Shown here: in pieces, positions 34,079-44,573 of the stretch | Layout: the number at the start of each line of letters is the position of its first letter | How positions within the stretch are numbered: position 1 is the first letter of the stretch | Source: Blastococcus fimeti | GTDB lineage: Bacteria > Actinomycetota > Actinomycetes > Mycobacteriales > Geodermatophilaceae | DNA length: 64,000 bases | Reading direction: 5' to 3' | Assembly (NCBI GenBank): GCA_900102115.1 | Contig: FNAW01000001.1 | Coordinates: forward strand, 744,001 to 808,000 | Program-made: the position numbers and the translations under genes | The notes under the pieces: generated by a model | Told to the model about the DNA's origin: nothing | Seen by the model: the letters and a program-made list of their open reading frames with translations, nothing else | The model's database searches: none

Positions 34079-35142
34079 CGCCGGGCCGCCTCGGCGTAGC
34101 GGCGGACGAGCCGGTTGGCCAGCACCGCGAGCAGCAACATGGCTCCCAGGAAGAAGTAGAACCAGTCGGCGTCCCAGCGCAGGTACGGGATGCCCAGCTG
34201 GGTCATGCCGAAGATCAGCGCGCCGAGCGAGGCGCCGATCGCCGAGCCGAAGCCACCGGTGAGCAGGCAGCCGCCGATGACCGCCGCGACGATGTAGATG
34301 AGCTCCTGGCCGGTGCCGGTGTTCGCCTGCACCGAGGTCAGCCGGACGGCCAGCGTCGTCCCGACGAACCAGGCCGCCGTCGACGTCGTCATGAACAGCG
34401 CGATCGCCGTCCGCCGCGCGGGGACGCCGACGTTGCGGGCGGCGACCTCGTCACCGCCGGTCGCGAAGACCCAGTTGCCGAAGCGGGTGCGCAGCAGCAC
34501 CCAGCTGGCCACGGCGGTGAACAGCACCCACCAGAGGACGGCGACGCGCACCTCGGCCCCGAGGATCGTCATGCGGGAGGCGAACACCCACTCGGCGCTC
34601 GCGTACCCGGGCACCGAGGCCAGGCCGGTGGCGGTCACCGTGCCGGTCAGCAGTTTCGTCAGGCCCAGGTTCAGGCCCTGGAGCATGAGGAAGGTGCCCA
34701 GCGTGATGATGAAGCTGGGCAGGCCGGTCCGGGTCACCAGCCAGCCGTTGAAGAAGCCGAGCAGCAGGGCGACGACGAGCGAGACGCCGATGGCCACCCA
34801 GATGTTCTGCTCGAACTCGACCGCGACGATCGCGACGGTCAGCGCCGTCGTCCCCGTCATCACGCCGGCGGAGAGGTCGAAGTGCCCGCCGATCATGAGC
34901 AGGGCCACGGCGACCGCCATGATCCCCAGCGTCGAGGCCGGGTCCAGCCAGTTGGCGATGCCGCGCGCCGAGCGGAAGACCTCGGACTGCACGGCGAAGA
35001 ACGTGAAGACCGCGACGGCGCCGACCAGCGCCCCGAGCTCGGGCTTGACCAGCAACCGACGCAGCGGGCCGACGGCGGACAACCGCTCGTCGGCCCGCCG
35101 CGTCGACGGGTCTCCCGCCGCCCCCGCCGGGACCGGCGCCAT
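34075..35142 (-). CDS. Sugar ABC transporter permease (system A)
   Basis: A 355-residue BPD_transp_2 (RbsC/FrcB-like) permease with about ten TM helices. Typical stretches are [18 protein letters not shown] and [18 protein letters not shown], and near the end [29 protein letters not shown] 35142 starts 8 bases after the binding-protein stop. Its 355-residue length and layout match the second permease at 58399, so the two are paralogues. Confidence 0.9.
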   Translation of the reverse strand: MAPVPAGAAGDPSTRRADERLSAVGPLRRLLVKPELGALVGAVAVFTFFAVQSEVFRSARGIANWLDPASTLGIMAVAVALLMIGGHFDLSAGVMTGTTALTVAIVAVEFEQNIWVAIGVSLVVALLLGFFNGWLVTRTGLPSFIITLGTFLMLQGLNLGLTKLLTGTVTATGLASVPGYASAEWVFASRMTILGAEVRVAVLWWVLFTAVASWVLLRTRFGNWVFATGGDEVAARNVGVPARRTAIALFMTTSTAAWFVGTTLAVRLTSVQANTGTGQELIYIVAAVIGGCLLTGGFGSAIGASLGALIFGMTQLGIPYLRWDADWFYFFLGAMLLLAVLANRLVRRYAEAARR

Positions 35143-35150
35143 CGCGGTGC

Positions 35151-36134
35151 TCAGCGCGTGCCGGCCGAGGCCAGGTCGGCGATCTCGTCGACGTTCGTGG
35201 AGTCGACGATCCCGGGGCCGGTGAGCACCGGCTGGCCGCCGCCGACGGTGTTGAGGTTCTCCGCGTAGAGCTTGAGCATCACGATCGGCAGGTAGCCCTG
35301 CTCGAACTGCTGCTGGTCCACGGCGAAGGCGATCGAGCCGTCCTGGATGCCGCTGATGACGTCCTGGTTGAGGTCGAACGTGGCGATGCTGGCGCCGGAG
35401 CCGGCGTCCGCGGCGGACTCGACGGCCACCGCGGCGACGGCGGAGTTCAGCGCCAGGACGGCGTCGATCGTGGGGTCGCTCTGCAGCTGCGAGGTGATCG
35501 TGGACTGCGCGCCGGTCAGGTCGTTGATGTCCACCTGCAGCGGCGTGACCGTCGCGCCCAGGCCGGTGGCCGCGCCCGCGCAGCGCTGCTCGTGGCCGAT
35601 GTTGCCGGCCTCGTGGATGACGCACAGCACGTTGCCCGCCCCCTCGGCGGCGAGCTCGCGGCCGGCGCCCTCCCCGGCGATGGTCTCGTCCTGGCCCACG
35701 TGGCCGATCGCGCCGAACTCCGTGGCGCGGTCGCCACCGGAGTTGATGGTGACGACCGGGATGCCCGCGGCGACCGCGGCCTCGACCGACTCCTGGAGGG
35801 CGTCCGGGTTGGCCATGGAGACCACGATGCCGTCCACGTCCTGGTTCACCGCGGCGTCGATGAGCTGCGCCTGGCGCTGGGGGTCGCCGTCGCTCTGGTA
35901 GTCGACGTCGACGCCCAGGTCCTCGCCGGCGGCCTCGGCGCCGTTCTGGACGACGTCCCAGAACGCGTCACCGGCCGATCCGTGCGTGATGACGGTGAAG
36001 CTCAGGTCCCCGTCGGAGCCCCCGCCGGCGTTCGCGGAACCGCCGCCGTCCGAGTCGCCGCCGTCGGTGGTGCACGACGCGAGCAGCAGCGGCGCGGCCA
36101 GCGCGAATGCGAGAAGTCGCCTGGGTGCGGGCAT
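35151..36134 (-). CDS. Sugar ABC transporter substrate-binding lipoprotein (system A)
   Basis: A 327-residue lipoprotein, signal [21 protein letters not shown] with lipobox. The mature part is a periplasmic-binding-protein type I fold (RbsB/FrcB-like): [57 protein letters not shown] before ATG is strong. First gene of the importer operon. Ligand unknown; the ribose/fructose/inositol group is most likely from the fold. Confidence 0.9.
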   Translation of the reverse strand: MPAPRRLLAFALAAPLLLASCTTDGGDSDGGGSANAGGGSDGDLSFTVITHGSAGDAFWDVVQNGAEAAGEDLGVDVDYQSDGDPQRQAQLIDAAVNQDVDGIVVSMANPDALQESVEAAVAAGIPVVTINSGGDRATEFGAIGHVGQDETIAGEGAGRELAAEGAGNVLCVIHEAGNIGHEQRCAGAATGLGATVTPLQVDINDLTGAQSTITSQLQSDPTIDAVLALNSAVAAVAVESAADAGSGASIATFDLNQDVISGIQDGSIAFAVDQQQFEQGYLPIVMLKLYAENLNTVGGGQPVLTGPGIVDSTNVDEIADLASAGTR

Positions 36135-36271
36135 GGGAGTCCTCCTGTGTGCCACGGTGCGGCAGAGCGGGCGCTGCCCTCCGTCGGGTGTCCAACGGGA
36201 CATGATGCCTGCCCGGGCGGCGCCGGTCCTGTCCGGCCGGTGCGACGCTCCGGCTGGTGGTGGGTGCGTTC

Positions 36272-36277
36272 TACCCT
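36272..36277 (+). promoter_or_regulatory. -10 element TACCCT, leaderless start
   Basis: Seven bases before the GTG of the valine dehydrogenase gene at 36285. Confidence 0.55.
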
Positions 36278-36284
36278 CGGCGCC

Positions 36285-37349
36285 GTGGACATTCTGGGCT
36301 CGGGCCACGAGCAGGTCGTCTTCTGCAGCGACCCGGGGTCCGGCCTCCGGGCCGTGATCGCGATCCACTCGACCGCGCTGGGCCCCGCGCTCGGCGGCAC
36401 CCGGTTCTACCCGTACGCCACCGAGGACGACGCCGTCGCCGACGCGCTGCGGCTGTCCCGGGCCATGTCCTACAAGAACAGCCTGGCCGGTCTCGACCTC
36501 GGCGGCGGCAAGGCGGTGATCATCGGGGATCCGCGCACGGACAAGACCGAGGCGCTGCTGCGCGCCTACGGCCGCTTCGTCGAGGCCCTCGGCGGCCGCT
36601 ACCTCACCGCCTGCGACGTGGGCACGTACAACGCCGACCTGGACGTGGTCGCCCGGGAGACGCGGTTCGCGCACGGGCGGTCGCTGGCCTACGGCGGCTG
36701 CGGCGACTCCTCGGTGCTCACCGCCTACGGCGTCTTCCAGGGCATGCGGGCGGCCGCGGAGCACTGCTGGGGGACGCCGTCGCTGGCCGGGCGCACGGTC
36801 GCCGTCGCGGGCGTCGGCAAGGTGGGTTCCGAGCTGGTGGACCTGCTGGCCGCCGACGGCGCGGAGCTCGTGGTCACCGACGTCGACCCGGCGGCGGTCG
36901 AGCGGGTGCGAGCCCGCCACTCCACGGTGCGCGTGGCCGCCGACACCGCGGAGCTGACCGGCACGCCGCACGACGTCTACGCGCCGTGCGCCCTGGGCGG
37001 CGCGCTGGACTCGGCCACCGTGGCGACGCTGCCGGCCCGCATCGTCTGCGGTGGCGCGAACAACCAGCTGGCCGCCCCGCGGATCGCCGACGACCTGCTC
37101 GCCCGCGGGATCCTCTACGCGCCCGACTACCTGGTGAACGCCGGCGGCGTCATCCAGGTCGAGGACGAGCGGCACGGCTTCTCCTTCGAGCGCGCCCGGG
37201 CGCGGGCCGCCGGCATCTTCGACGTCGCCCAGCGGGTGTTCCGGACGGCCGATGCCGACGGCGTCTCCCCCGCCGTCGCGGCCGACCGGCTGGCCGAGGA
37301 GCGGATCCGCTCGGTGGGCCGGCTGGCCTCCATCCGGCTGCCTCGCTGA
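36285..37349 (+). CDS. vdh: Valine/leucine/phenylalanine-type amino acid dehydrogenase
   Basis: A 354-residue NAD-dependent dehydrogenase that oxidatively deaminates branched-chain amino acids to 2-oxo acids. [23 protein letters not shown] carries the catalytic Lys region, and [17 protein letters not shown] is the NAD fold. It is close to Streptomyces valine dehydrogenase, and the order vdh-DUF3073-purM-purF matches Streptomyces, where bldC lies on the far side of vdh; no bldC is seen here. GTG start 7 bases after TACCCT. Confidence 0.85.
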   Translation: MDILGSGHEQVVFCSDPGSGLRAVIAIHSTALGPALGGTRFYPYATEDDAVADALRLSRAMSYKNSLAGLDLGGGKAVIIGDPRTDKTEALLRAYGRFVEALGGRYLTACDVGTYNADLDVVARETRFAHGRSLAYGGCGDSSVLTAYGVFQGMRAAAEHCWGTPSLAGRTVAVAGVGKVGSELVDLLAADGAELVVTDVDPAAVERVRARHSTVRVAADTAELTGTPHDVYAPCALGGALDSATVATLPARIVCGGANNQLAAPRIADDLLARGILYAPDYLVNAGGVIQVEDERHGFSFERARARAAGIFDVAQRVFRTADADGVSPAVAADRLAEERIRSVGRLASIRLPR

Positions 37350-37513
37350 CCTGCCCGGACCCGTCCGTTCACACGCTCGGGGAGGGGACGTGTGCCCGCC
37401 GCGGATCCGTGTCGTAATGTTGGCCGAGACATAGTCACTCAGCCGGGGTCGCCACGCGGGCCGTCAAGCCCACGGGCTGGACGCCAGCACTCCGTAGCGA
37501 GGGGGTCGAGCCG

Positions 37514-37741
37514 ATGGGGCGCGGCCGAGCGAAGGCCAAGCAGACACGCGTGGCCCGTGAGCTCAAGTACAGCTCACCGAACACCGACCTCACCGCTCTC
37601 CAGCGGGAGTTGGCCGGTTCGTCGTCGACCTACACCGCGCCGAGCGCGGCAGCGGACGACGACGAGGACGAGGACGACGAGTACGCCGACCGCTGGGCTG
37701 CGGACGACGACTCCGGGGACGACTGGGCGGCCACCCGCTGA
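37514..37741 (+). CDS. DUF3073 small protein
   Basis: A 75-residue hydrophilic protein: basic head MGRGRAKAKQTRVARELKYS, then a strongly acidic tail. This is the actinobacterial DUF3073 family, nearly always beside purM as here. GAGGGGG lies 6 bases before ATG. A possible -10 (TAATGT) lies near 37415. Role unknown; the charge split suggests RNA or ribosome contact, which is a guess. Confidence 0.9.
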   Translation: MGRGRAKAKQTRVARELKYSSPNTDLTALQRELAGSSSTYTAPSAAADDDEDEDDEYADRWAADDDSGDDWAATR

Positions 37742-37769
37742 CGCGGCGACGCTGATCCGGTCCAGCTGA

Positions 37770-37812
37770 CACGAGGCGCCGCCTTCCCTCCGGGGGAGGC
37801 GGTGCCCTCGTG
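37770..37812. terminator. Terminator between DUF3073 and purM
   Basis: Stem of about 15 bp (CACGAGGCGCCGCCT against AGGCGGTGCCCTCGTG with one shift) and a C/G-rich loop, between convergent genes. Confidence 0.75.
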
Positions 37813-37864
37813 CGCCGTCACCCGGACCACGACCGGACTTCCGGTGCAGGAAGTCCGCGGCGGA

Positions 37865-38929
37865 TCAGCGGTAGGTGCCCACCAGGCGCGCGGCCGGGGC
37901 GTCGCCGTCCGTGCGCTCCTGCAGGGTGCCGGCGACCCAGGAGTCGATGCCTGCGGCGGTGAGCTGCGCGACGACCGCGTCGGCCACCTCGGGGGCGACG
38001 GCGGCGACCATGCCGACGCCGCAGTTGAACGCGCGCTCGGACTCCTCGCGCGGGACTCCGTGCTCCTCCATGAGCCGCACGGCCGCCGGGAGCGCCCACG
38101 TGCCGCGGTCCAGCACCGCCTCGAGCCCGTCGGGCACGACCCGCGCGGTGTTGCCGGCCAGCCCGCCGCCGGTGATGTGGGCGAAGGCGTGCACGTTCTC
38201 GACGCCGTGCCGCGCGACGAGCGCCAGGCAGTCCAGCGCGTAGATGCGGGTCGGCTCGAGCAGCTCCTCGCCCAGCGGGCGGGACAGGCCCGCCGGCGTG
38301 GCGTGCAGGTCGAGCCCGGCGGCTGCGACGACGCGGCGCACGAGCGAGTAGCCGTTGGAGTGGAAACCGCTGGAGGCCATCGCGACGACGGCGTCACCGG
38401 CGCGGACCCGCTCGGGGCCCAGGACGGCGTCGGCCTCGACCACGCCCACGGCGGTGGCTGCCAGGTCGTACTCGTCAGCGTCCATCAGGTCCCCGTGCTC
38501 GGCGGTCTCCCCGCCGACCAGCGCGGCACCGGCGAGGGTGCAGCCGGCGGCGATGCCGGTGACGATCGCGGCGATCCGCTCGGGGACGACCTTGCCGCAG
38601 GCCACGTAGTCCTGGAGGAACAGCGGCTCGGCGCCGCAGGCGACCAGGTCGTCGACGACCATGGCGACCAGGTCGATGCCGACGGTGTCGTGCCGGTCGA
38701 GCTGGCGGGCGAGCGCGATCTTGGTACCCACGCCGTCGGTGGACGAGGCGAGGAGCGGCTTCCGGTACTTCGCTGTGTCCAGCGCGAACAGGCCCGCGAA
38801 GCCGCCGAGCCCGCCGACGACCTCCGGGCGGTTGGTCCGCGCGACGGCGGACTTCATGAGCGTGACCGCGCGCTCGCCGGCGTCGATGTCGACGCCGGAC
38901 GCGGCGTAGGTGAACTGCTCGGGGGTCAC
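37865..38929 (-). CDS. purM: Phosphoribosylformylglycinamidine cyclo-ligase (AIR synthetase)
   Basis: A 354-residue enzyme closing the imidazole ring: FGAM plus ATP gives AIR in IMP synthesis. AIR-synthase motifs are SSTDGVGTKIALA near residue 64, DDLVACGAEPLFLQDYVACG, VGGETAEH and the C-terminal FNCGVGMV. The GTG overlaps the purF stop (GTGA), so the two are translated together. Normal family length. Confidence 0.96.
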   Translation of the reverse strand: MTPEQFTYAASGVDIDAGERAVTLMKSAVARTNRPEVVGGLGGFAGLFALDTAKYRKPLLASSTDGVGTKIALARQLDRHDTVGIDLVAMVVDDLVACGAEPLFLQDYVACGKVVPERIAAIVTGIAAGCTLAGAALVGGETAEHGDLMDADEYDLAATAVGVVEADAVLGPERVRAGDAVVAMASSGFHSNGYSLVRRVVAAAGLDLHATPAGLSRPLGEELLEPTRIYALDCLALVARHGVENVHAFAHITGGGLAGNTARVVPDGLEAVLDRGTWALPAAVRLMEEHGVPREESERAFNCGVGMVAAVAPEVADAVVAQLTAAGIDSWVAGTLQERTDGDAPAARLVGTYR

Positions 38930-40464
38930 GGGCGCAGCAGAGCGTCCTCGGCACCGCCGGGGACCGTGGCGCTGCCGGCCTGCTGACCGGTCCAGCCGGT
39001 CAGTGCGCGGCTCTCGATGCCTTCGAGCACGTGCTTGCCGAGCACCTCGGGCTGCTCGAGCGGGATCGGGTACTTCCCGGTGAAGCAGGCGGTGCACAGC
39101 CGGTTGGCCGGCTGCTCGGTGGCGGCGATCAGGCCCTGCTCGGAGACGTAGCCCAGCGAGTCGGCGTTGATCGAGGCGCGCACGCCGTCGATGTCCAGGC
39201 CGTTGGCCACGAGCTCGGCGGGGCTGGCGAAGTCGATGCCGTAGAAGCACGGCCACTTCACCGGCGGGGACGCGATCCGGACGTGCACCTCCACGGCGCC
39301 GGCCTCCCGCAGCATCCGGACCAGCGCGCGCTGGGTGTTCCCGCGGACGATCGAGTCGTCCACGACCACCAGGCGCTTGCCGCGGATGACGTCGCGCAGC
39401 GGGTTGAGCTTCAGCCGGATGCCCAGCTGCCGGATGGTCTGGCTCGGCTGGATGAAGGTGCGCCCGACGTAGGAGTTCTTCACCAGGCCCAGGCCGTAGG
39501 GGATGCCGGAGGCCTGGGCGTAGCCGACCGCGGCCGGCGTGCCGGACTCGGGCACCGGGATGACCAGGTCGGCCTCGACCGGGTGCTCCTTGGCCAGCCG
39601 CCGGCCGATCTCGACGCGGGCGGCGTGCACGCCGCGGCCGGAGATCGTGGTGTCGGGGCGGGCGAGGTACACGTACTCGAAGACGCAGCCCTTGGGCTGG
39701 GCGGTGGCGAAGTGCTGGCTGCGCAGCCCGTTCTCGTCGATGGCGATCAGCTCGCCCGGCTCGACCTCGCGGACCACCGAGGCGCCCACGATGTCCAGCG
39801 CCGCCGTCTCGCTGGCGACGACCCAGCCGCGCTCCAGCCGGCCCAGCACCAGCGGGCGGACGCCCTGCGGGTCGCGGGCTGCGTAGAGGGTGTTCTCGTC
39901 CATGAAGGTGAGGCTGAAGGCGCCGCGCAGCTGCGGCAGCACCTCCATCGCGGCGGCCTCGACCGAGAGGTCGGGGCGGGCGGCGATGAGCGCGGTGATC
40001 AGGTCGGAGTCGTTGGTCGCGACGAACGCGCCCGGCACCCCGGCGTCGGCGGCCTTGACGGCCAGCTCGGCGGTGTTGACCAGGTTGCCGTTGTGGCACA
40101 GCGCCAGGCCGGTGCCGGTCTCGGTGGTGCGGAACGTCGGCTGGGCGTTCTCCCAGGTGGAGGCGCCGGTCGTGGAGTACCGGGTGTGGCCGACCGCCTG
40201 GTGGCCGCGCAGGCTGCCCAGCGTGGCCTCGTCGAAGACCTGGCTTACCAGCCCGAGGTCCTTGTAGACCACGACGGACGTGCCGTCGGACACCGCGATC
40301 CCGGCCGCCTCCTGACCGCGGTGCTGGAGGGCGTACAGACCGAAATAGGTCAGCTTCGCGACCTCTTCACCCGGAGCCCAGACACCGAAGACGCCACAGG
40401 CGTCCTGAGGTCCGGGGTTCTGGGGGTCGAGGTCGTGCGTGAGCCGTCCATCACCGCGAGGCAC
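38926..40464 (-). CDS. purF: Amidophosphoribosyltransferase
   Basis: A 512-residue first committed enzyme of purine synthesis: PRPP plus glutamine gives phosphoribosylamine. A propeptide of about 22 residues precedes Cys23 in the Ntn-glutaminase start DACGVFGVWA. The PRPP-binding motif is RLVVVDDSIVRGNT, with iron-sulfur-type cysteines further on (WPCFYGID, LCTACFTG). GTG 40464 lies 6 bases after TACGGT and has no ribosome site. The frame extends upstream but without support. Confidence 0.95.
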   Translation of the reverse strand: MPRGDGRLTHDLDPQNPGPQDACGVFGVWAPGEEVAKLTYFGLYALQHRGQEAAGIAVSDGTSVVVYKDLGLVSQVFDEATLGSLRGHQAVGHTRYSTTGASTWENAQPTFRTTETGTGLALCHNGNLVNTAELAVKAADAGVPGAFVATNDSDLITALIAARPDLSVEAAAMEVLPQLRGAFSLTFMDENTLYAARDPQGVRPLVLGRLERGWVVASETAALDIVGASVVREVEPGELIAIDENGLRSQHFATAQPKGCVFEYVYLARPDTTISGRGVHAARVEIGRRLAKEHPVEADLVIPVPESGTPAAVGYAQASGIPYGLGLVKNSYVGRTFIQPSQTIRQLGIRLKLNPLRDVIRGKRLVVVDDSIVRGNTQRALVRMLREAGAVEVHVRIASPPVKWPCFYGIDFASPAELVANGLDIDGVRASINADSLGYVSEQGLIAATEQPANRLCTACFTGKYPIPLEQPEVLGKHVLEGIESRALTGWTGQQAGSATVPGGAEDALLRP

Positions 40465-40470
40465 AGGCCT

Positions 40471-40476
40471 ACCGTA
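40471..40476 (-). promoter_or_regulatory. -10 element TACGGT, leaderless purF start
   Basis: Minus-strand hexamer 6 bases before the purF GTG at 40464. Confidence 0.5.
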
Positions 40477-40628
40477 CCGGCGCGCGGGCCGATGCCCAGC
40501 CCGGGCCGAGTGGAGCGGGTCACCCTCCGGCGTGTTCGGCCAGCTCACCGCCCGTGTCGTGGGCCGGGAACCCGTCGCCGGGGGCGCGCGTTGACCGTTG
40601 TCCGCCGTCGCTCTCCCGGAGGTCGCCC

Positions 40629-41267
40629 GTGCCCGTCGCCTCGCTCACCCTGCCCTCCCCCGCCGCCCAGGCCGAACGGCTCGTCGCGCTGGGCGTGCAC
40701 GAACGGGCCGGTCTGCCGGCGGCCGAGCTGCGGTCGGCCGCGGGCTCCGCGGCCGACGGCGCGCTGCTCGTCGTCCACCCGTCCCTGGCGCCGGCCTCGG
40801 TGCTCGCGCCGCTGCTGCAGCTGGGCGGGAAGCAGGGCTTCGTCGTCGCGGACATGACCGACGTCGACGCCTTCGCGCCCGTGCCGCCCGTCGTCCTGCC
40901 CGACGGCCCGGTCTACGCCGTCGCCGGGCTCGACCGCGGGGACGCGATGGCCAACTGGAGCCCGGACGAGGCGCTGCCCGCGATCGTCGACGACGGCCGG
41001 ACGCCGCTCACCCTTCCCGAGGGGATCGCCTGGCTGCTGCAGTGCCCCGACGTGCTGGAGCGCAACGCCTGCTTCATGACGATCGGCTCGCGGCTGCGCC
41101 GTCCGGACGGCCGGCTGGATTCCCGGACCCCCGCGCTGTGGATCAGCAACGGCACCGGCCGGGACGGTGCGGCCCGCCGCGGCGCCCCGAAGGTCGGCTG
41201 GTGCTGGGCGGGCAACCGGCACACCTGGCTCGGCTTCGCCTCCGCCGCCCGCCGCGGAGCGCTCTAG
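40629..41267 (+). CDS. DUF5701 family protein
   Basis: A 212-residue soluble protein of an actinobacterial family of unknown function. Recognisable stretches are LPEGIAWLLQCPDVLERNACFMTIGSR and KVGWCWAGNRHTWLGFASAA at the C terminus. GTG 40629 follows GGAGG. It ends overlapping the convergent MBL gene by four bases (shared CTAG). Divergent from purF. Confidence 0.75.
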   Translation: MPVASLTLPSPAAQAERLVALGVHERAGLPAAELRSAAGSAADGALLVVHPSLAPASVLAPLLQLGGKQGFVVADMTDVDAFAPVPPVVLPDGPVYAVAGLDRGDAMANWSPDEALPAIVDDGRTPLTLPEGIAWLLQCPDVLERNACFMTIGSRLRRPDGRLDSRTPALWISNGTGRDGAARRGAPKVGWCWAGNRHTWLGFASAARRGAL

Positions 41268-41872
41268 TCGAGGTGGCGGAGCTCCGCGGCGATCGTGGTG
41301 TCGTCGCCGTGGCCGGTCTTGACGACCGTGTCGCCGTGCAGGCTGAACAGCTGCGACCGGATCGAGTTCAGGATCGTCGGGTGGTCGCTGAACGAGCGGC
41401 CCGTTGCGCCGGGGCCGCCGCAGAACAGCGTGTCGCCGGTGAACACCGTCGCCAGGGCTGGCGCGTGCAGGCAGGTGCTGCCCGGCGAGTGACCGGGGGT
41501 GTGCAGCGCGGTGAGCGTCGTCCCGGCGACCGTGAAGTGCGTGCCGGCGACGAGGTCGCGGTCCGGGGCGGCGTTCGCGTGCGTCATGTCCCAGAGCATC
41601 CGGTCGGCCGGGTTGAACCAGATCTCCGCACCGGTCGCTTCGCGGAGCGCGGGCGCGGCGGTGATGTGGTCGTTGTGCCCGTGCGTCAGGACGATCGCGG
41701 TGACCGTCCGGCCGCCGATCGCCTCGACGATCGGGGCGGCGTCGTGCGCGGCGTCGATGACGAACACCTCGGCGTCGTCCCCGACCAGCCAGACGTTGTT
41801 GTCGACGTCGAAGTCCTGCCCGTCCAGGCTGAAGACGCCGCTGACGACGACCTTCTCGATCCGCGCGGTCAC
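41264..41872 (-). CDS. MBL-fold hydrolase coupled to mscR
   Basis: A 202-residue glyoxalase II-like metallo-hydrolase with [26 protein letters not shown] and KTGHGDDTT as zinc motifs. It overlaps the mycothiol dehydrogenase gene by four bases. In mycobacteria the same pair occurs (Rv2259/Rv2260), so it probably hydrolyses the mycothiol thioester or conjugate made by MscR. That pairing is established context; the exact substrate is inference. Confidence 0.85.
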   Translation of the reverse strand: MTARIEKVVVSGVFSLDGQDFDVDNNVWLVGDDAEVFVIDAAHDAAPIVEAIGGRTVTAIVLTHGHNDHITAAPALREATGAEIWFNPADRMLWDMTHANAAPDRDLVAGTHFTVAGTTLTALHTPGHSPGSTCLHAPALATVFTGDTLFCGGPGATGRSFSDHPTILNSIRSQLFSLHGDTVVKTGHGDDTTIAAELRHLD

Positions 41873-42960
41873 TTGTCGAACACCACGACAGAGCGCAGGA
41901 CCTCGCCCTTGTGCATCTTCTCGAACGCCTCCTCCACGTCCCCGAGGCCGATCGTCTCGGAGACGAAGGCGTCGAGGTCGAAGCGGCCCTGCAGGTAGAG
42001 GTCGACCAGCATCGGGAAGTCCCGGCTGGGCAGGCAGTCGCCGTACCAGGAGGACTTGATCGAGCCGCCGCGGCCGAAGACCTCGGTGGCCGGCAGGGTG
42101 ATCTCCATGCCCGGCGTCGGGACGCCGACCATGACGACCCGTCCGGCGAGGTCGCGGGCGTAGAAGGCCTGCTCGAACACGGCGGGGTGGCCGACGGCGT
42201 CGATGGCGACGTCGCAGCCGTTACCGTCGGTCAGCGCCTTGATCGCCTCGACCGGGTCGGTCTCCTTCGAGTTGACCGTGTGCGTGGCGCCGAAGTTCCG
42301 GGCCCACTCGAGCTTGGTGTCGGAGATGTCGACGGCGATGATCGTCGTCGCGCCGGCCAGCTTCGCCCCGGCGATCGCGGCGTCACCGACCCCGCCGCAG
42401 CCGAAGACGGCGACGCTCTCGCCGCGCTGCACCGCGCCCGTGTTGATCGCCGCGCCGACGCCGGCCATGACGCCGCAGCCGAGCAGGCCGGCGGACGCCG
42501 GCGGGGCGGCCGGGTCGACCTTCGTGCACTGGCCCGAGTGGACCAGCGTCTTCTCGGCGAAGGCGCCGATGCCCAGCGCCGGGGACAGCTCCGTGCCGTC
42601 GGCCAGGGTCATCTTCTGCGCGGCGTTGTGGGTGGCGAAGCAGTACTTCGGCTCGCCCTTGAGGCAGGCCCGGCACTGACCGCAGACGGCCCGCCAGTTG
42701 AGGACCACGTAGTCGCCGACCGCGACGTTCGTGACACCCTCGCCCACCGCGGCCACCGTGCCGGCGGCCTCGTGGCCGAGCAGGAACGGGTAGTCGTCGT
42801 TGATGCCGCCCTCGCGGTAGTGCAGGTCGGTGTGGCAGACCCCGCACGCGGCGATGTCGACGACGGCCTCACCCGGACCCGGGTCGGGCACCAGGATCGT
42901 CTCGATCGTGACGGGAGCACCCTTGCTGCGGGCGACGACGCCCTTCACCTCGTAGGCCAT
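41869..42960 (-). CDS. mscR: S-(hydroxymethyl)mycothiol dehydrogenase / nitrosomycothiol reductase
   Basis: A 363-residue zinc alcohol dehydrogenase of class III type. It oxidises the mycothiol-formaldehyde adduct to S-formylmycothiol and can reduce S-nitrosomycothiol. Catalytic zinc ligands lie in [10 protein letters not shown] and GHEAAG, structural zinc cysteines in [16 protein letters not shown], and the NAD fold in [19 protein letters not shown] lies 6 bases before ATG. This gene marks the organism as a mycothiol user. Confidence 0.93.
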   Translation of the reverse strand: MAYEVKGVVARSKGAPVTIETILVPDPGPGEAVVDIAACGVCHTDLHYREGGINDDYPFLLGHEAAGTVAAVGEGVTNVAVGDYVVLNWRAVCGQCRACLKGEPKYCFATHNAAQKMTLADGTELSPALGIGAFAEKTLVHSGQCTKVDPAAPPASAGLLGCGVMAGVGAAINTGAVQRGESVAVFGCGGVGDAAIAGAKLAGATTIIAVDISDTKLEWARNFGATHTVNSKETDPVEAIKALTDGNGCDVAIDAVGHPAVFEQAFYARDLAGRVVMVGVPTPGMEITLPATEVFGRGGSIKSSWYGDCLPSRDFPMLVDLYLQGRFDLDAFVSETIGLGDVEEAFEKMHKGEVLRSVVVFDK

Positions 42961-42966
42961 GGCGCG

Positions 42967-42972
42967 AGCCTA
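42967..42972 (-). promoter_or_regulatory. -10 element TAGGCT, leaderless mscR start
   Basis: Minus-strand hexamer 6 bases before the mscR ATG. Confidence 0.55.
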
Positions 42973-43163
42973 GGCCGGGCGCCCCGTGCCGGCCCGAGGG
43001 CCCTGGGGCCGAGGACCGGTCACGCGCACGTCACAAGTCGGCGTTGAACGGGCGGGCCGGCCGAGGTCGTCGTACGTTCCCAGCGGCTGTGACACACACG
43101 ACAGTGCACGGCCGGGTCGCGTCCGACCGGTCGCACCGCCGCCCGCCCCCGGAGGTTCCGTCC

Positions 43164-44573
43164 GTGGCCGTTCCCAGCTTCCTGGCCCGCGAGCGCATCA
43201 TCGCGCGGCCCGGCTTCAACCGGTGGCTCATCCCGCCGGCCGCCCTGGCCGTCCACCTGTGCATCGGCCAGGCGTACGCGACCAGCGTCTACAAGAGCGC
43301 GCTCGTCGAGCACTTCGACGCCAGCCTCACCTCGATCGGCATCATCTTCTCGATCGCGATCGTGATGCTCGGCCTGTCCGCCGCCGTCTTCGGCAAGTGG
43401 GTCGACCGCAACGGCCCCCGCGCGGCGATGGCCACCTCCGCCGTCTTCTGGGTGACCGGCTTCCTCGTGGGCTCGCTCGGCATCGCCACCGAGCAGCTGT
43501 GGCTGCTGTACCTGGGCTACGGCGTCATCGGCGGGATCGGGCTGGGCATCGGCTACATCTCGCCGGTGTCGACGCTGATCAAGTGGTTCCCCGACCGCCC
43601 GGGCCTGGCCACCGGCATGGCGATCATGGGCTTCGGCGGTGGCGCGCTCATCGCCTCGCCGCTGTCCCGCCAGCTGATGAACTTCTACGACGCCGACTAC
43701 GACGGCACCGCCGGCACGGTCCCGGACGGCGAGGCGGTGGCGCTGCTCTTCCTCACCCTGGCCGTGCTCTACGCCGTGTTCATGTCCTTCGGCGCCCTCA
43801 TCGTCCGGGTGCCCGCCGAGGGCTGGAAGCCCGACGGGTTCGACCCCTCGACGGTCAAGTCGAAGGCGCTGGTCACCACCGACAACGTCTCCGCCGACAA
43901 CGCGATCAAGACGCCGCAGTTCTGGCTGCTGTGGATCGTGCTGTTCTGCAACGTGACCGCGGGGATCGGCATCCTCGAGCAGGCCGCGCCCATGATCCAG
44001 GACTTCTTCCGCGACGGCGAGACCTCCGCCGTCGCCGCCGCCACGGCCGCCGGCTTCGTCGGGCTGCTGTCGCTGTTCAACATGGGCGGCCGCTTCGTGT
44101 GGTCCACCACGTCGGACTACATCGGCCGCAAGCCGATCTACATGATCTACCTCGGCGTCGGCATCGTGCTGTACATCATCCTGGCCACGCTCGGCAGCAC
44201 CGCCACCTGGATCTTCGTGCTGACCGCGGCCGTGATCATCAGCTTCTACGGCGGCGGCTTCGCCACGATCCCGGCCTACCTGCGCGACCTGTTCGGCACG
44301 TTCCAGGTCGGCGCGATCCACGGCCGGCTGCTGACCGCCTGGTCGGCCGCCGGCATCGCCGGGCCGCTGATCATCAACGGCGTGCTGGACATGGCCGAGG
44401 GCGAGCCCGGCGAGCTGGTCGCCGGGGACTACCGACCGGCGCTGTTCATCATGGTCGGCCTGCTGGTGATCGGGTTCATCGCCAACCTGCTGGTCAAGCC
44501 GGTGGCCGACAAGTGGCACGAGCCGAAGTCCGCACCCTCCCCCTCCACCCAGGAAGCGAGCGCCGTCCGATGA
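43164..44573 (+). CDS. MFS transporter, oxalate/formate antiporter (OFA) type
   Basis: A 469-residue permease with 12 TM helices. FNRWLIPPAALAVHLCIGQAYATSV at the start and GYGVIGGIGLGIGYISPVSTLIKWFPDRPGLATG (split across TM4) are hallmarks of the OFA group, which exchanges small carboxylates. Motif A-like loops FGKWVDRNGPRAA and TSDYIGRKPIYM are present. GTG 43164 follows GGAGG at 8 bases. It overlaps the small-subunit gene by four bases. Substrate unknown. Confidence 0.9.
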   Translation: MAVPSFLARERIIARPGFNRWLIPPAALAVHLCIGQAYATSVYKSALVEHFDASLTSIGIIFSIAIVMLGLSAAVFGKWVDRNGPRAAMATSAVFWVTGFLVGSLGIATEQLWLLYLGYGVIGGIGLGIGYISPVSTLIKWFPDRPGLATGMAIMGFGGGALIASPLSRQLMNFYDADYDGTAGTVPDGEAVALLFLTLAVLYAVFMSFGALIVRVPAEGWKPDGFDPSTVKSKALVTTDNVSADNAIKTPQFWLLWIVLFCNVTAGIGILEQAAPMIQDFFRDGETSAVAAATAAGFVGLLSLFNMGGRFVWSTTSDYIGRKPIYMIYLGVGIVLYIILATLGSTATWIFVLTAAVIISFYGGGFATIPAYLRDLFGTFQVGAIHGRLLTAWSAAGIAGPLIINGVLDMAEGEPGELVAGDYRPALFIMVGLLVIGFIANLLVKPVADKWHEPKSAPSPSTQEASAVR

